Assembly (NCBI GenBank): GCA_034436375.1
Contig: DAOTVS010000262.1
Span: 1 to 12,600, forward strand
DNA from: DAOTVS01 sp034436375
GTDB lineage: Bacteria; Chloroflexota; Anaerolineae; SpSt-313
Length of the DNA: 12,600 nt
Direction: 5' to 3'
Shown: positions 1 through 7,193 of the stretch, one piece after another
How positions within the stretch are numbered: the stretch's first letter is position 1
Layout of the letters: each line of letters begins with the position of its first letter
Made by a program: the position numbers and the translations under genes
The notes under the pieces: generated by a model
The model's database searches: none
What the model saw: only the letters and a program-made list of their open reading frames with translations
What the model was told of the DNA's origin: nothing

Positions 1-1
1 C

Positions 2-127
2 TTCGCGGGGCCGCTCCTCTACGAGACTGCGCCGAGGGAGCGGGGCAGCGAGCAGCCGCTGGAAGCCAGGGTGGCGCTGGCGCGGATTCAGGAGAATGCA
101 GGGCGGCTGGTGGCCTTTAGCGGGTGA
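2..127 (+). CDS. 3' end of an unidentified protein-coding gene
   Basis: An open frame enters from the left edge and ends at TGA (125-127), giving a 41-residue C-terminal tail that reads FAGPLLYETAPRERG followed by a charged, helix-like stretch (EARVALARIQENAGRLVAFSG). GC-rich third positions and the lack of stops agree with coding. The next gene starts 33 bases later on the same strand, so the two could be co-transcribed. The fragment is too short to assign a family, and a chance open frame cannot be excluded. Confidence 0.5.
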   Translation, partial: FAGPLLYETAPRERGSEQPLEARVALARIQENAGRLVAFSG

Positions 128-160
128 GCGAAGACTCTGTTCGTGACTGGAAGGATCCCC

Positions 161-2332
161 ATGGCAGTTCAAGCATCGGTGGCAGCAGGCCCCCAGATCA
201 CCAGTGAGGTGCTCGATGACCTGACGCGGGATTCGTTGCGCGTCCTGCTTCCCATCACAGCTATCGTCACCTGGGTCTGGGTGTCGGCAGCCCTGCTCAC
301 CATTGACGGGCGGGAGCCCCATGCGCTGGCCGTGTTGAGCCTGATCCTGGCTGTGGTGCTGCTCTCATACCTGCTGCAAGAGCCACACCTTGCCCTGGCT
401 GTGGGCCTCTACACAGCCGGGCTGACGGCCTGTGTGACCCTGATTGCAGTGGCCTTCCCTACCGTGGCCACGCTCTATCTGTACATCCCCGTGCTCTTGA
501 TTACGGCGATGTTGGCGGGGCCGGCGGCCACTTGGGGTATGGCGGCACTCAGTGTGGCCCTCACCGTGACGGTGGGGCGGCTGGTACAAGGCACATCCTG
601 GGGAGCCCTCGCCTCGCCCGTGATTTTCGTCTTGCTGACGGCCCTTACCTCGTGGCTCAGCTCCCGCCGCCTGATTACTGCTCTGAGCTGGGCACTGGCC
701 ATGACCCAGGAATCTCAGAAGAACGCGGAGGAGGCACGACAACGCCGGGCGGAGGTGCGCAGCATCCTGAAGAGCCTGGAGGAGGCCTATGTGCGCCTGG
801 AGCGGGCCAATCAGGCGTTGATCTTTGCCCGCGAGGCGGCGGAAAAGGCCTATCGCTTCAAAGCCGAGTTTGTGGCCAATGTTTCTCATGAGCTGCGCAC
901 GCCCCTGAACCTCATTGTGGGGTTCAGCGAGATGATGGCCATGTCACCCGAGAGCTACAAAGGGGCAACTCTACCCAGCGCGTACCGAGGCGATGTGATG
1001 GCCATCTACCGCAGTGCCCGGCATCTGAGCGACCTGATCAACGATGTGTTGGACCTCTCACAGATCGAGGCTGGCCGTCTGCCTCTCGACCGCGAACCGG
1101 CGGATCTGGGCGAGATCATCCGTGAGGCTGCCGAGATCGTGCGCAGCCTGGCTCAGGCCAAGGGGCTCAGGCTGGATGTGGATCTGCCCGAGGCCATACC
1201 TCTGTTACGGCTGGACCGTACGCGTATGCGCCAGGTGCTCCTGAACCTGCTGACCAATGCGACCCGTTTCACCGACAAGGGTTGGATCCGTGTGCGTGCC
1301 TGGATGGAGGGGCAGGAGATACGGGTGAGCGTGGTCGATTCGGGCCGCGGCATCGCCCAGGACAGGATCACGCGTGCCTTTGAGGCCTTTAGCCAACTCG
1401 ATGAAGAACGCGCGCGCGAGGGCTCAGGGTTAGGCTTGGCCGTGAGTCGCCGATTCGTCGAACTCCATGGTGGCGGTATGTGGATTGAGAGCATCCTCGG
1501 CCACGGCACGACCGTCGGCTTTTCTTTGCCGCTGCCGGAGAGCGGCAGAGATGCTCCGCTACCGTTGCTTCAGACCGCCCCCGTGGCCTCTGCCCATGAG
1601 AGTCCGCAGGTGCTGGTACTTCACGATGACCCACGCGTGCTGCGGACACTCCGGCGCTACATCGAGGGCTACCGCTTTGCCTGCGCGGATCCGGGTCAGC
1701 AGGCGGCCGCGATCGTGCATGCGGGCCCGGTCGCGGCCGTCATCGTGAATGCCGGCACTGCGGATGGAGAATCCATCTTGCCCAGTGCCGCGCTCTCGTT
1801 GCCGGCCGATGTGCCGTTGATCTCTTGCCCGTTGCCCAGTCTGCGCATGCTGGGAAAACGCCTGGGGGGCGCCGATTATCTGGCCAAGCCTGTGACCCGT
1901 GATGATCTCATGGAGGCGCTGGGCCGGCTGCCGAGCATGCCCAGAAAGGTGCTGGTGGTCGATGACGAGCTCAATGTCATCCGCCTGCTGACGCGCATGC
2001 TGGAAGCGGCTGTGAGCGGAGTGGAGGTGCTGGAAGCGGCCAACGGGCGTGAGGGATTGGATGCGCTGATCGCGCAGCGGCCCGATGTTGTGCTGCTGGA
2101 TCTGCTCATGCCCGAGATGGACGGGCATGCTTTCCTGGCCGAGCGGGCGCGCAACCCGGAGCTTGCCAGCACACCGGTGATCATCATGTCGGCCCATGCG
2201 GAACAGCAGGCAGTGCCCCTGGAGGGGGAGATTTCGCTCAGGCGCGCAAACGGGTTCACACCCACGGAGGCCATGCAGGCTGTCCAGGCTCTCCTCGGTG
2301 TGGCCAGCACGCGGCTGGCGTTACAAACCTGA
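161..2332 (+). CDS. Membrane hybrid sensor histidine kinase with two C-terminal receiver domains
   Basis: A 723-residue hybrid kinase that should autophosphorylate on His and pass phosphate within or between proteins. ATG 161 is preferred because GGAAGG (149-154) lies six bases upstream; an in-frame GTG at 143 has no good site. Residues about 28-170 hold five or six hydrophobic segments with little periplasmic sequence, so the sensed signal is probably membrane or intracellular. A charged coiled coil (about 182-236) leads to the H-box HELRTPLN with His243. The ATPase domain has an N-box with Asn362 and Asn366, G1 DSGRG (Asp393) and G2 GSGLGLA (about 422-428). Receiver 1 (about 483-590) keeps the acidic pair and Lys576 but has Asn530 at the phosphoacceptor site. 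Receiver 2 (about 596-712) has Asp647 in DLLMPEMDG but no conserved Lys near its end. The kinase call is firm; the signal and partner are unknown. Confidence 0.93.
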   Translation: MAVQASVAAGPQITSEVLDDLTRDSLRVLLPITAIVTWVWVSAALLTIDGREPHALAVLSLILAVVLLSYLLQEPHLALAVGLYTAGLTACVTLIAVAFPTVATLYLYIPVLLITAMLAGPAATWGMAALSVALTVTVGRLVQGTSWGALASPVIFVLLTALTSWLSSRRLITALSWALAMTQESQKNAEEARQRRAEVRSILKSLEEAYVRLERANQALIFAREAAEKAYRFKAEFVANVSHELRTPLNLIVGFSEMMAMSPESYKGATLPSAYRGDVMAIYRSARHLSDLINDVLDLSQIEAGRLPLDREPADLGEIIREAAEIVRSLAQAKGLRLDVDLPEAIPLLRLDRTRMRQVLLNLLTNATRFTDKGWIRVRAWMEGQEIRVSVVDSGRGIAQDRITRAFEAFSQLDEERAREGSGLGLAVSRRFVELHGGGMWIESILGHGTTVGFSLPLPESGRDAPLPLLQTAPVASAHESPQVLVLHDDPRVLRTLRRYIEGYRFACADPGQQAAAIVHAGPVAAVIVNAGTADGESILPSAALSLPADVPLISCPLPSLRMLGKRLGGADYLAKPVTRDDLMEALGRLPSMPRKVLVVDDELNVIRLLTRMLEAAVSGVEVLEAANGREGLDALIAQRPDVVLLDLLMPEMDGHAFLAERARNPELASTPVIIMSAHAEQQAVPLEGEISLRRANGFTPTEAMQAVQALLGVASTRLALQT

Positions 2333-2772
2333 GTCATTTCCCATACTGAACAAATTGGGCTGGCTCTTTGGCAAAAAGCCACAAGGCGACAGCTGTGGCT
2401 TTCGCTCTGGGCTTGCTATCACACCCAGTATGATATGACACATCGATTTCTCTAGTGGGAATACCAATTGGCAAAAACCTGTTGCCTGCCTGTCGCCGAG
2501 TTACGGGTTGTGCAACCGCCCACACCCCCCAAAAGGAGGCTGCCGGTCAGTGGCGAAGCAGTTTGGCCGGCGTTTACCCTGGCCAAGTCCAGTTGAACTT
2601 CTTGCCATAGGATTAGCGTGGATTGCTCGTCCTGGAAATCGGTGTGACAGGAAATCCAGAAATGGCCTGCAAGCCGCCTTACGATGGGCGGCGGCAACAG
2701 CGCTCAATATGCGCGGTTCTATTAACTCACCGAGTCTTTGCCAACTGTCTTGAGGAAATCGGCGTATCGGGC
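2333..2772. other. 440-bp intergenic region between convergent genes
   Basis: This gap lies between the 3' ends of the hybrid kinase (+) and the receiver protein (-). It holds a good hairpin at 2375-2402, a weak GC-rich inverted repeat (GCCGCC 2673-2678 with GGCGGC 2687-2692, loop 8) and two copies of TTGGCAAAAA at 2368-2377 and 2468-2477. Short open frames on both strands have no recognisable domain and no ribosome-binding site I trust. I see no RNA gene or transposase remnant. Confidence 0.6.
2375..2402 (+). terminator. Putative terminator hairpin after the hybrid kinase
   Basis: AAAGCCACA (2375-2383) and TGTGGCTTT (2394-2402) form a perfect 9-bp stem around a 10-base loop, starting 42 bases past the kinase stop codon. 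On the + strand only a short T-run follows the GC part of the stem, so intrinsic termination is plausible but not textbook. A competing smaller hairpin (GGCT 2362-2365 with AGCC 2377-2380) overlaps its 5' side. In a convergent region it could serve both strands. Confidence 0.55.
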
Positions 2773-4020
2773 CTATGGCGAAACCGGACGCAAGGGCCCC
2801 AGCCAGCGCTTGAGCACAGCAAGGAGGTCCGCTTGGCTGATCGGTTTGGTGATATAGCCGCTGGCGCCCATCGTTTCGGCCAACTGCGCCTCGTTGAGCA
2901 CCGAGCAGACGATCACCGGAGTGTGCTCGATCTCCGGCGTGCTCTTGAGGTTCTGCAGGATCTCCCAGCCATCCTGACCGGGCATCATGACATCGAGGGT
3001 GATGAGCTGCGGGCGCAACTCAAAGGCTAGCCGAAGCGCCTGTTGCCCTTCTGTGGCCCCCACCACCGTCACGTCATAGCCGCCCAGGTAGCGCTGCAGA
3101 AGTGACACCAGATCGGCGTTATCGTCGATGGCCAGTATGATCGTGCGTGCTGCAGTGGGCATGTACACTCGGGCTTGCCAGCCACCCTCCCCTGTGGTGA
3201 TCTCCAGCCGGCCGCCCTGCGCTTCCAAGAGCGATTGTGCGGCCGTGAGGCCCACACCAGCTTTGCCGATGTGGGCCTCGCGGCCAGCCGCAGCGCTCTG
3301 CACATCGAGCCGCAGGGTATCCATCTGCGGTGAGATAGTCAGGGTGAGCCGGCCCGGTGCGGACACGCTCAGGGCGTGAGTGAGCACAGTCAACAGTGCC
3401 TGGCGCAGCATCACTCGGTCGGCAACTACAGGGGGCCAGGGTGAGTCGCCCGTTACCTCGATGATGCTGCCTGCACGTTGGATCAAAGGAGCCAGCAGCG
3501 TCAGCACGCCGTGCAGCACGTCACCCAGATCGAGCGATTCCGGGTGCACAGCCTGGCGTAGGCGGGCCACCTCAGCTTGCACTTCCTGCTGTTGAGAGCT
3601 GGCGGCATTGAGGGCAGCCGAGGTAGCGGGGGCGTCCTCTGCGTGCAGACGATCCCACAGGAGCCCGGCCACAGCCTCCACGCCGACCTCATGCTCGCGA
3701 TAGGCCTGGCGCAGACTCAGAGCACGCTTGCGGGCGATATCGATCATGGAGAGGCCATCGATATAGCGATAGGTAAGGATGGGATAGGCGCGGGAAGCCT
3801 GTGAGCCGGGGGCGCTTTCCCCCTGTGGCTTGAGGGCCTCGATGCAATCCACCAGCAGCCGGCGCAGATGCTGCGCGCGGGCCACCCGGTCGAGGGCGGC
3901 CTCGGGATCCAACAGCGCTGCCAGCGGGTTATTCTGCAGGTAGGCATAGTCGTAGAGGTGCGCCAGCGCACTGCGCACCTGCCGGATCAGCTCTGCCGGA
4001 GGAGTGTTGATCTCAGTCAT
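2773..4020 (-). CDS. HTH-like / degenerate histidine-kinase ATPase / receiver domain protein
   Basis: A 415-residue soluble protein with no membrane segments. Residues about 75-125 (YRYIDGLSMIDIARKRALS) resemble a sigma-region-4-like helix-turn-helix. Residues about 138-158 are a Gln/Glu-rich coiled coil. Residues about 165-288 look like a HATPase_c fold, but the N-box Asn positions are Thr211 and His215 and the DxGxG loop is lost; only a GxGL remnant (255-258) is clear, and there is no H-box. Residues about 293-405 are a canonical receiver: Asp299/Asp300, phosphoacceptor Asp343 in LDVMMPGQDG, Ser373, Lys392. It is probably a phospho-accepting regulator with a pseudo-kinase module, perhaps paired with the convergent hybrid kinase (inferred). 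No Shine-Dalgarno site is visible before ATG 4020, so translation may be leaderless or weakly initiated. DNA binding is not proven. Confidence 0.85.
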   Translation of the reverse strand: MTEINTPPAELIRQVRSALAHLYDYAYLQNNPLAALLDPEAALDRVARAQHLRRLLVDCIEALKPQGESAPGSQASRAYPILTYRYIDGLSMIDIARKRALSLRQAYREHEVGVEAVAGLLWDRLHAEDAPATSAALNAASSQQQEVQAEVARLRQAVHPESLDLGDVLHGVLTLLAPLIQRAGSIIEVTGDSPWPPVVADRVMLRQALLTVLTHALSVSAPGRLTLTISPQMDTLRLDVQSAAAGREAHIGKAGVGLTAAQSLLEAQGGRLEITTGEGGWQARVYMPTAARTIILAIDDNADLVSLLQRYLGGYDVTVVGATEGQQALRLAFELRPQLITLDVMMPGQDGWEILQNLKSTPEIEHTPVIVCSVLNEAQLAETMGASGYITKPISQADLLAVLKRWLGPLRPVSP

Positions 4021-4283
4021 CGGAAAGAATTGGCAAAATCTGGCAAAAAGGACCTACCACTGCTCGGTGAGCTCGCGTACAATGGGGACAGTATTTGCGA
4101 GCTGCCGTGACCCGGATTCCGGCCACCGGATGGATTGTAGCACAGCTTGGCAGGAGAGCCAAGCCATCTATGCCGAATCCGGGGCAGGATCCGCAGGCTC
4201 TACGAAGGCCTGCATGTAGATCCCACCCTGAATTCGGTTTGGACGCGGGATTATACGCTCCCAGCCAGGAGGAGGTAAAGGAC
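4021..4283. promoter_or_regulatory. Divergent regulatory region and structured 5' leader of the binding-protein gene
   Basis: This 263-bp region separates the receiver protein (-) from the solute-binding lipoprotein (+) and must hold both promoters. A -10-like TACAAT lies at 4078-4083 on the + strand, without a convincing -35. Downstream are three inverted repeats: CCCGGATTC 4111-4119 with GAATCCGGG 4175-4183, enclosing GCTTGGC 4145-4151 with GCCAAGC 4158-4164, then GCAGGC 4193-4198 with GCCTGC 4208-4213. If transcription starts near 4090 the leader would be about 190 nt and well structured. The tandem TTGGCAAAA and CTGGCAAAA at 4030-4048, next to the minus-strand start, may be an operator. 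The lipoprotein's ribosome-binding site is AGGAGGAGGT at 4267-4276. Promoter positions are uncertain. Confidence 0.5.
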
Positions 4284-5705
4284 ATGCGTGATGACGCCAA
4301 GCTCACCCGCCGTGAAGCGCTCAAATTGGGCGGCATTGCCGCACTAGGCTCTCTGTTGGCCGCTTGTGCGCCCCTAAGCCAGCCCACCGCAGCGCCCCAG
4401 GAGCAGCCCACGGCTGCAGCCGCGGAGAAGCCTACGGCCGTGCCCGAGGCCGCGACAGCGCCCGAGCAATCCACAGCTGCCGCCGAGGCCCCCAAAGCCG
4501 GCGGCAAGATCCAGTTCATGATGTGGGCGTGGAGTCCGGAGAACGAAAAGTTCGAGCGTGACCGGGTCGATGCTTTCAACAAATCCCAGAGTGACGTCGT
4601 GGTCGAGCCCTTGATCATGCCCTACAACGACCTGTGGACCAAGCTCGATGTGCTGGTGGCCAGCGGCCAAGCGCCCGATACCGTCTGGTACGACTATGCT
4701 GCCTACCCCCTGATCGCCAAAGGTCAGTTCATCGACATCAAGCCCTACGTCGACACCGTGGCCGCTATGACGGATGACAAGATCTACAACCAGGGCTTCT
4801 GGAAGCCGGCCAAGATGCTCGGCGATGACAAACCCTATGCGCTGCCTATCGGCGGCGAGGGAATGAACATCTTTTATAACCGTGATCTCTTTGACGCGGC
4901 GAGCGTGGCGTACCCCACCGACGATCTGACCTGGGACCAATACATCGAGATGGCGCAAAAGCTCACCAAAGTCGAGGGCGACAAGACGGTGCAGTTCGGC
5001 GCCTCACTGGCGACCATGCAAGCCTGGTGGGCCTGGCCCATGATCGTCTGGAGCAACGGCGGCACCATCGTCGACAGCCACTACAAGCCGACCAAAGCCA
5101 CACTCGATACGCCCGAGGTCATCGCCGCACTGCAGATGCTGCAGGACCTCATCTACAAGTCCAAAGCCGCACCTGACCCGGCGCAATCGACCTCTCTGGC
5201 CGAACAGGGCGGCGATTTCGCATCCGGCAAGGTGGCCACCCTGATCGACGGTGCCTGGGATGTAGTGGGCTTCCGCGGCATTGACCGCTTCAAGTGGGAT
5301 ATCGCCCTCCTGCCCAAGGGCTCCAAGGGCCGCATCAGCCCCTTCTGGATCGGCGGCCCCATGATTGCCAAACAGTCCAAGGCCCCCGATGCCGCCTGGG
5401 CGTGGTGCAAGTGGACGGCCGAGAAAGATGGGCAGACCATCATCGCCAAGTCAGGCCAGCAGGTGCCCTGGATGCGCGAGACCTGGGATATCCTGCCTGA
5501 GGGCGCCGTGCCGGAGCACTATAGCAAGCGCTTCGAGACGCTGAATGACGTGTGGCCAGCCGACGTCTGGAGCGCTCAGTGGAACCAGGTGCTCGATAAG
5601 GTCTGGAACCCCGAGTTTGAGAGCTTCTGGAAGGGTGAGATCACGGCTGAGGACCTGGTGAAGAAGATCGACCCCGAAACGACCAAGCTGCTGCAAGAAG
5701 CGTAG
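4284..5705 (+). CDS. ABC transporter sugar-type extracellular solute-binding lipoprotein (family 1)
   Basis: A 473-residue binding lipoprotein that would capture a carbohydrate outside the membrane and hand it to the two permeases downstream. ATG 4284 is chosen because AGGAGGAGGT (4267-4276) sits eight bases upstream and a signal peptide begins there; the open frame extends back to 4095 but that part lacks signal character and overlaps leader stems. The N-terminus has a twin-arginine-like TRREALKLGG followed by a lipobox LLAAC, with Cys28 as the lipidated residue. Residues about 29-73 form a low-complexity Ala/Pro/Thr/Glu linker typical of Chloroflexota binding proteins. From about residue 74 the protein matches the family-1 pattern: IQFMMWAW, a GQAPDTVWYDYAA segment, a YALPIGGEGMNIFYNRDLFD segment and a Trp-rich C-terminal half suited to stacking on sugars. 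The exact ligand cannot be read from sequence. Confidence 0.94.
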   Translation: MRDDAKLTRREALKLGGIAALGSLLAACAPLSQPTAAPQEQPTAAAAEKPTAVPEAATAPEQSTAAAEAPKAGGKIQFMMWAWSPENEKFERDRVDAFNKSQSDVVVEPLIMPYNDLWTKLDVLVASGQAPDTVWYDYAAYPLIAKGQFIDIKPYVDTVAAMTDDKIYNQGFWKPAKMLGDDKPYALPIGGEGMNIFYNRDLFDAASVAYPTDDLTWDQYIEMAQKLTKVEGDKTVQFGASLATMQAWWAWPMIVWSNGGTIVDSHYKPTKATLDTPEVIAALQMLQDLIYKSKAAPDPAQSTSLAEQGGDFASGKVATLIDGAWDVVGFRGIDRFKWDIALLPKGSKGRISPFWIGGPMIAKQSKAPDAAWAWCKWTAEKDGQTIIAKSGQQVPWMRETWDILPEGAVPEHYSKRFETLNDVWPADVWSAQWNQVLDKVWNPEFESFWKGEITAEDLVKKIDPETTKLLQEA

Positions 5706-5753
5706 CCTGTGGGATCTCGCTGGAACTGAGGGAGCTGAAGCGAAGCGGGGCTA

Positions 5754-5833
5754 AAGCCGCCGCGCTGAGAGTACAAAGCCCCCTCAAGGGGCTGATCAGC
5801 CTGTAGGGCTTTGTATTCTCAGCTCGATGGCTT
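5754..5833 (+). repeat. Palindromic repeat copy A (long hairpin after the binding-protein gene)
   Basis: Arms 5754-5781 and 5806-5833 pair at 24 of 28 positions around a 24-base loop. The core CTGAGAGTACAAAGCCC pairs with GGGCTTTGTATTCTCAG, 16 of 17 with one G-U. Inside is a second hairpin, AGCCCC/GGGGCT. CAAAGCCCCCTC (5774-5785) recurs in copy C at 12155-12166, and GGGGCTAAAGCCGCC upstream recurs inverted there. It lies 49 bases past the binding-protein stop and may protect that transcript's 3' end or act as a partial terminator, as seen in many sugar ABC operons. Confidence 0.8.
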
Positions 5834-5837
5834 CCAG

Positions 5838-6053
5838 GATACTGTTGGTAAACTCGGTTGTGTGTCCGAGCGAGGCTGCCCGGGGCTCAAGCCTCCGCGC
5901 TTAAAATAGAAGCCCTCCGGGCTCGTGTGAGGGAACCCTGGCTTGCACGACGAGATCAGCTCTTGCACAAGCCCTGAAAGGGCTTCGCCGCTCAGAGCCC
6001 GATGGCCTCGGGTGGCCTGGCCCAAGCGCTCGACTGAGTTTACCAATGGTATC
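5838..6053 (+). repeat. Palindromic repeat copy B (MITE-like, about 216 bp, with terminal inverted repeats)
   Basis: The ends are inverted copies of each other: 5838-5858 (GATACTGTTGGTAAACTC...) matches the reverse complement of 6033-6053 (GATACCATTGGTAAACTC...) at 18 of 21 positions. The interior is also largely self-complementary: GAAGCCCT with AGGGCTTC, and GGGCTCGTG with CACAAGCCC (one mismatch). It shares AAGCCCTCCGGGCTCGTGTG (5910-5929) exactly with the reverse complement of copy C (12211-12230), plus GGCTTGCACG (5940-5949) and GCTCTTGCAC (5959-5968). It encodes no transposase, so any mobility would be in trans. No clear target-site duplication is visible. Confidence 0.78.
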
Positions 6054-6261
6054 ACTTTTGGCCTCGGGTACCCTGGCAGGCGGCAGAGTATCCCCGGATA
6101 ACATGGGATAGAATCCTGCCCTGTGGCCATCTCGCAGCAGATGCTAGAGCCACGGGACAGGACACCCCGAACGGAACGGCGTGTAGAACGAGCATTGCGC
6201 TCAGTTCCTCCAGCTCTCATGAGTTCTATCAGTTCCCTCGCAATTAGAGAAAGGGATTGCT

Positions 6262-7191
6262 GTGGCTCTCCGGACACAGAAAAGGCCCCGCCCACACCTG
6301 GGCAAGCTGGCACGGCGCGAGGCGCTCGAATGCTATGCCTTTATCGCCCTCGCCGTGATCGGCTTTCTGACGCTACAGGCAGGGCCTATCGGCGCCTCGG
6401 CGTATCTCAGCCTGACCGACTCGGAGTTGGTCGGCACACCCGTCTGGGTCGGCCTGAAGAACTATGCCACGCTCGCGCAGGACCCCCTGTTCTGGCAATC
6501 TATGAAGGTGACGGTTACCTACGCCGTCATTGCGCTCCCCGTGGGGTTGGTCCTTTCGCTGGCGGTGGCGCTGCTCATGAACCAGAACGTGCGTGGCATC
6601 TCCGTGTTCCGCACGGTCTATTATCTGCCGGCAGTCATCTCGGGCGTGGCGGTGGCGGTGCTTTGGCGCTGGATCTTTAACCCCGAGTTCGGCATTCTGA
6701 ACGTGCTGCTCGGCTATATCGGCATCCATGGCCCGAACTGGCTGCAGGACCGCCACTGGGCACTGCCTTCGCTCATCGTCATGGGCTTTTGGGGCATCGG
6801 GGGCAGCATGATGATCTACCTGGCAAGCCTGCAGGGCATCCCATCGCAACTGTACGAAGCAGTCGAGATCGACGGCGGCGCGGCCTGGGATAAGTTCGCC
6901 CATGTTACCGTGCCAATGATCTCGCCGGTCGTCTTTTTCAACCTGGTTACCGGCATCATTGGCACCTTTCAGGAGTTTACCCGCGTCTATGTCATGACAA
7001 ACGGCGGCCCCAGCAACGCCACGCTCTTTTACGGGCTCTACCTGTACCGCAATGCTTTTCGCTACTTTCAGATGGGCTATGCTTCGGCTCTGGCCTGGGT
7101 GCTGCTGGTGACGATCCTGTTCCTGACCCTGCTGCTCTTCCGCAGCTCGCGGCTGTGGGTCTATTATGAAGGAAATGTGGAGAGGGCATAG
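6262..7191 (+). CDS. ABC transporter sugar permease, MalF/UgpA type
   Basis: A 309-residue inner-membrane permease forming one half of the channel of a carbohydrate importer. The GTG at 6262 is chosen because GAAAGGG lies seven bases upstream. About six membrane segments are visible (near residues 25-47, 86-107, 119-139, 168-190, 221-243 and 272-294). The cytoplasmic EAA loop, where the ATPase docks, is EAVEIDGGAAWDKFAHVTVP at about 199-218. FRTVYYLPAVISGVAVAVLW and the NGGPSNATLFYGLYLY region are typical of the MalF/UgpA family. Length is normal for the shorter UgpA-like members. Its stop codon is two bases before the next permease's start, so the pair is translationally linked. The binding-protein gene lies 556 bp upstream, separated by repeats. 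Confidence 0.95.
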   Translation: MALRTQKRPRPHLGKLARREALECYAFIALAVIGFLTLQAGPIGASAYLSLTDSELVGTPVWVGLKNYATLAQDPLFWQSMKVTVTYAVIALPVGLVLSLAVALLMNQNVRGISVFRTVYYLPAVISGVAVAVLWRWIFNPEFGILNVLLGYIGIHGPNWLQDRHWALPSLIVMGFWGIGGSMMIYLASLQGIPSQLYEAVEIDGGAAWDKFAHVTVPMISPVVFFNLVTGIIGTFQEFTRVYVMTNGGPSNATLFYGLYLYRNAFRYFQMGYASALAWVLLVTILFLTLLLFRSSRLWVYYEGNVERA

Positions 7192-7193
7192 CG

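Larger units (their letters stand above)
5706..6261. other. 556-bp non-coding gap occupied by palindromic repeats
   Basis: This unusually long gap splits the binding-protein gene from its permeases, which normally sit close together. It contains repeat copy A (5754-5833) and repeat copy B (5838-6053), with only four bases between them. The remaining stretch 6054-6261 holds a small palindrome TATCCCCGGATA (about 6089-6100), an inverted pair GGCAGG/CCTGCC (about 6075-6120) and a TAGAAT (6109-6114) without a matching -35. No credible gene is present; the minus-strand open frame across 5819-6313 follows the repeats and has no ribosome-binding site or family resemblance. Confidence 0.75.

Noticed and set aside
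143..160. Upstream GTG start for the hybrid kinase
   Set aside because: No Shine-Dalgarno site at the right distance, whereas ATG 161 has GGAAGG six bases upstream.
2452..2753. Short open frames in the 2333-2772 gap as small genes or a pseudogene
   Set aside because: Overlapping frames on both strands, no ribosome-binding sites and no domain patterns; left as non-coding.
4078..4083. TACAAT as a firm -10 promoter box
   Set aside because: No acceptable -35 hexamer lies 16-18 bases upstream, so it is mentioned only as a possibility.
4095..4283. N-terminal extension of the solute-binding protein
   Set aside because: It would put 63 residues before a clear Tat-like lipoprotein signal peptide and ignore the strong AGGAGGAGGT site; the stretch holds inverted repeats typical of a leader.
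5819..6313. 164-codon open frame on the minus strand across the repeat region
   Set aside because: It follows palindromic repeats A/B, has no ribosome-binding site and its translation matches nothing I recognise.
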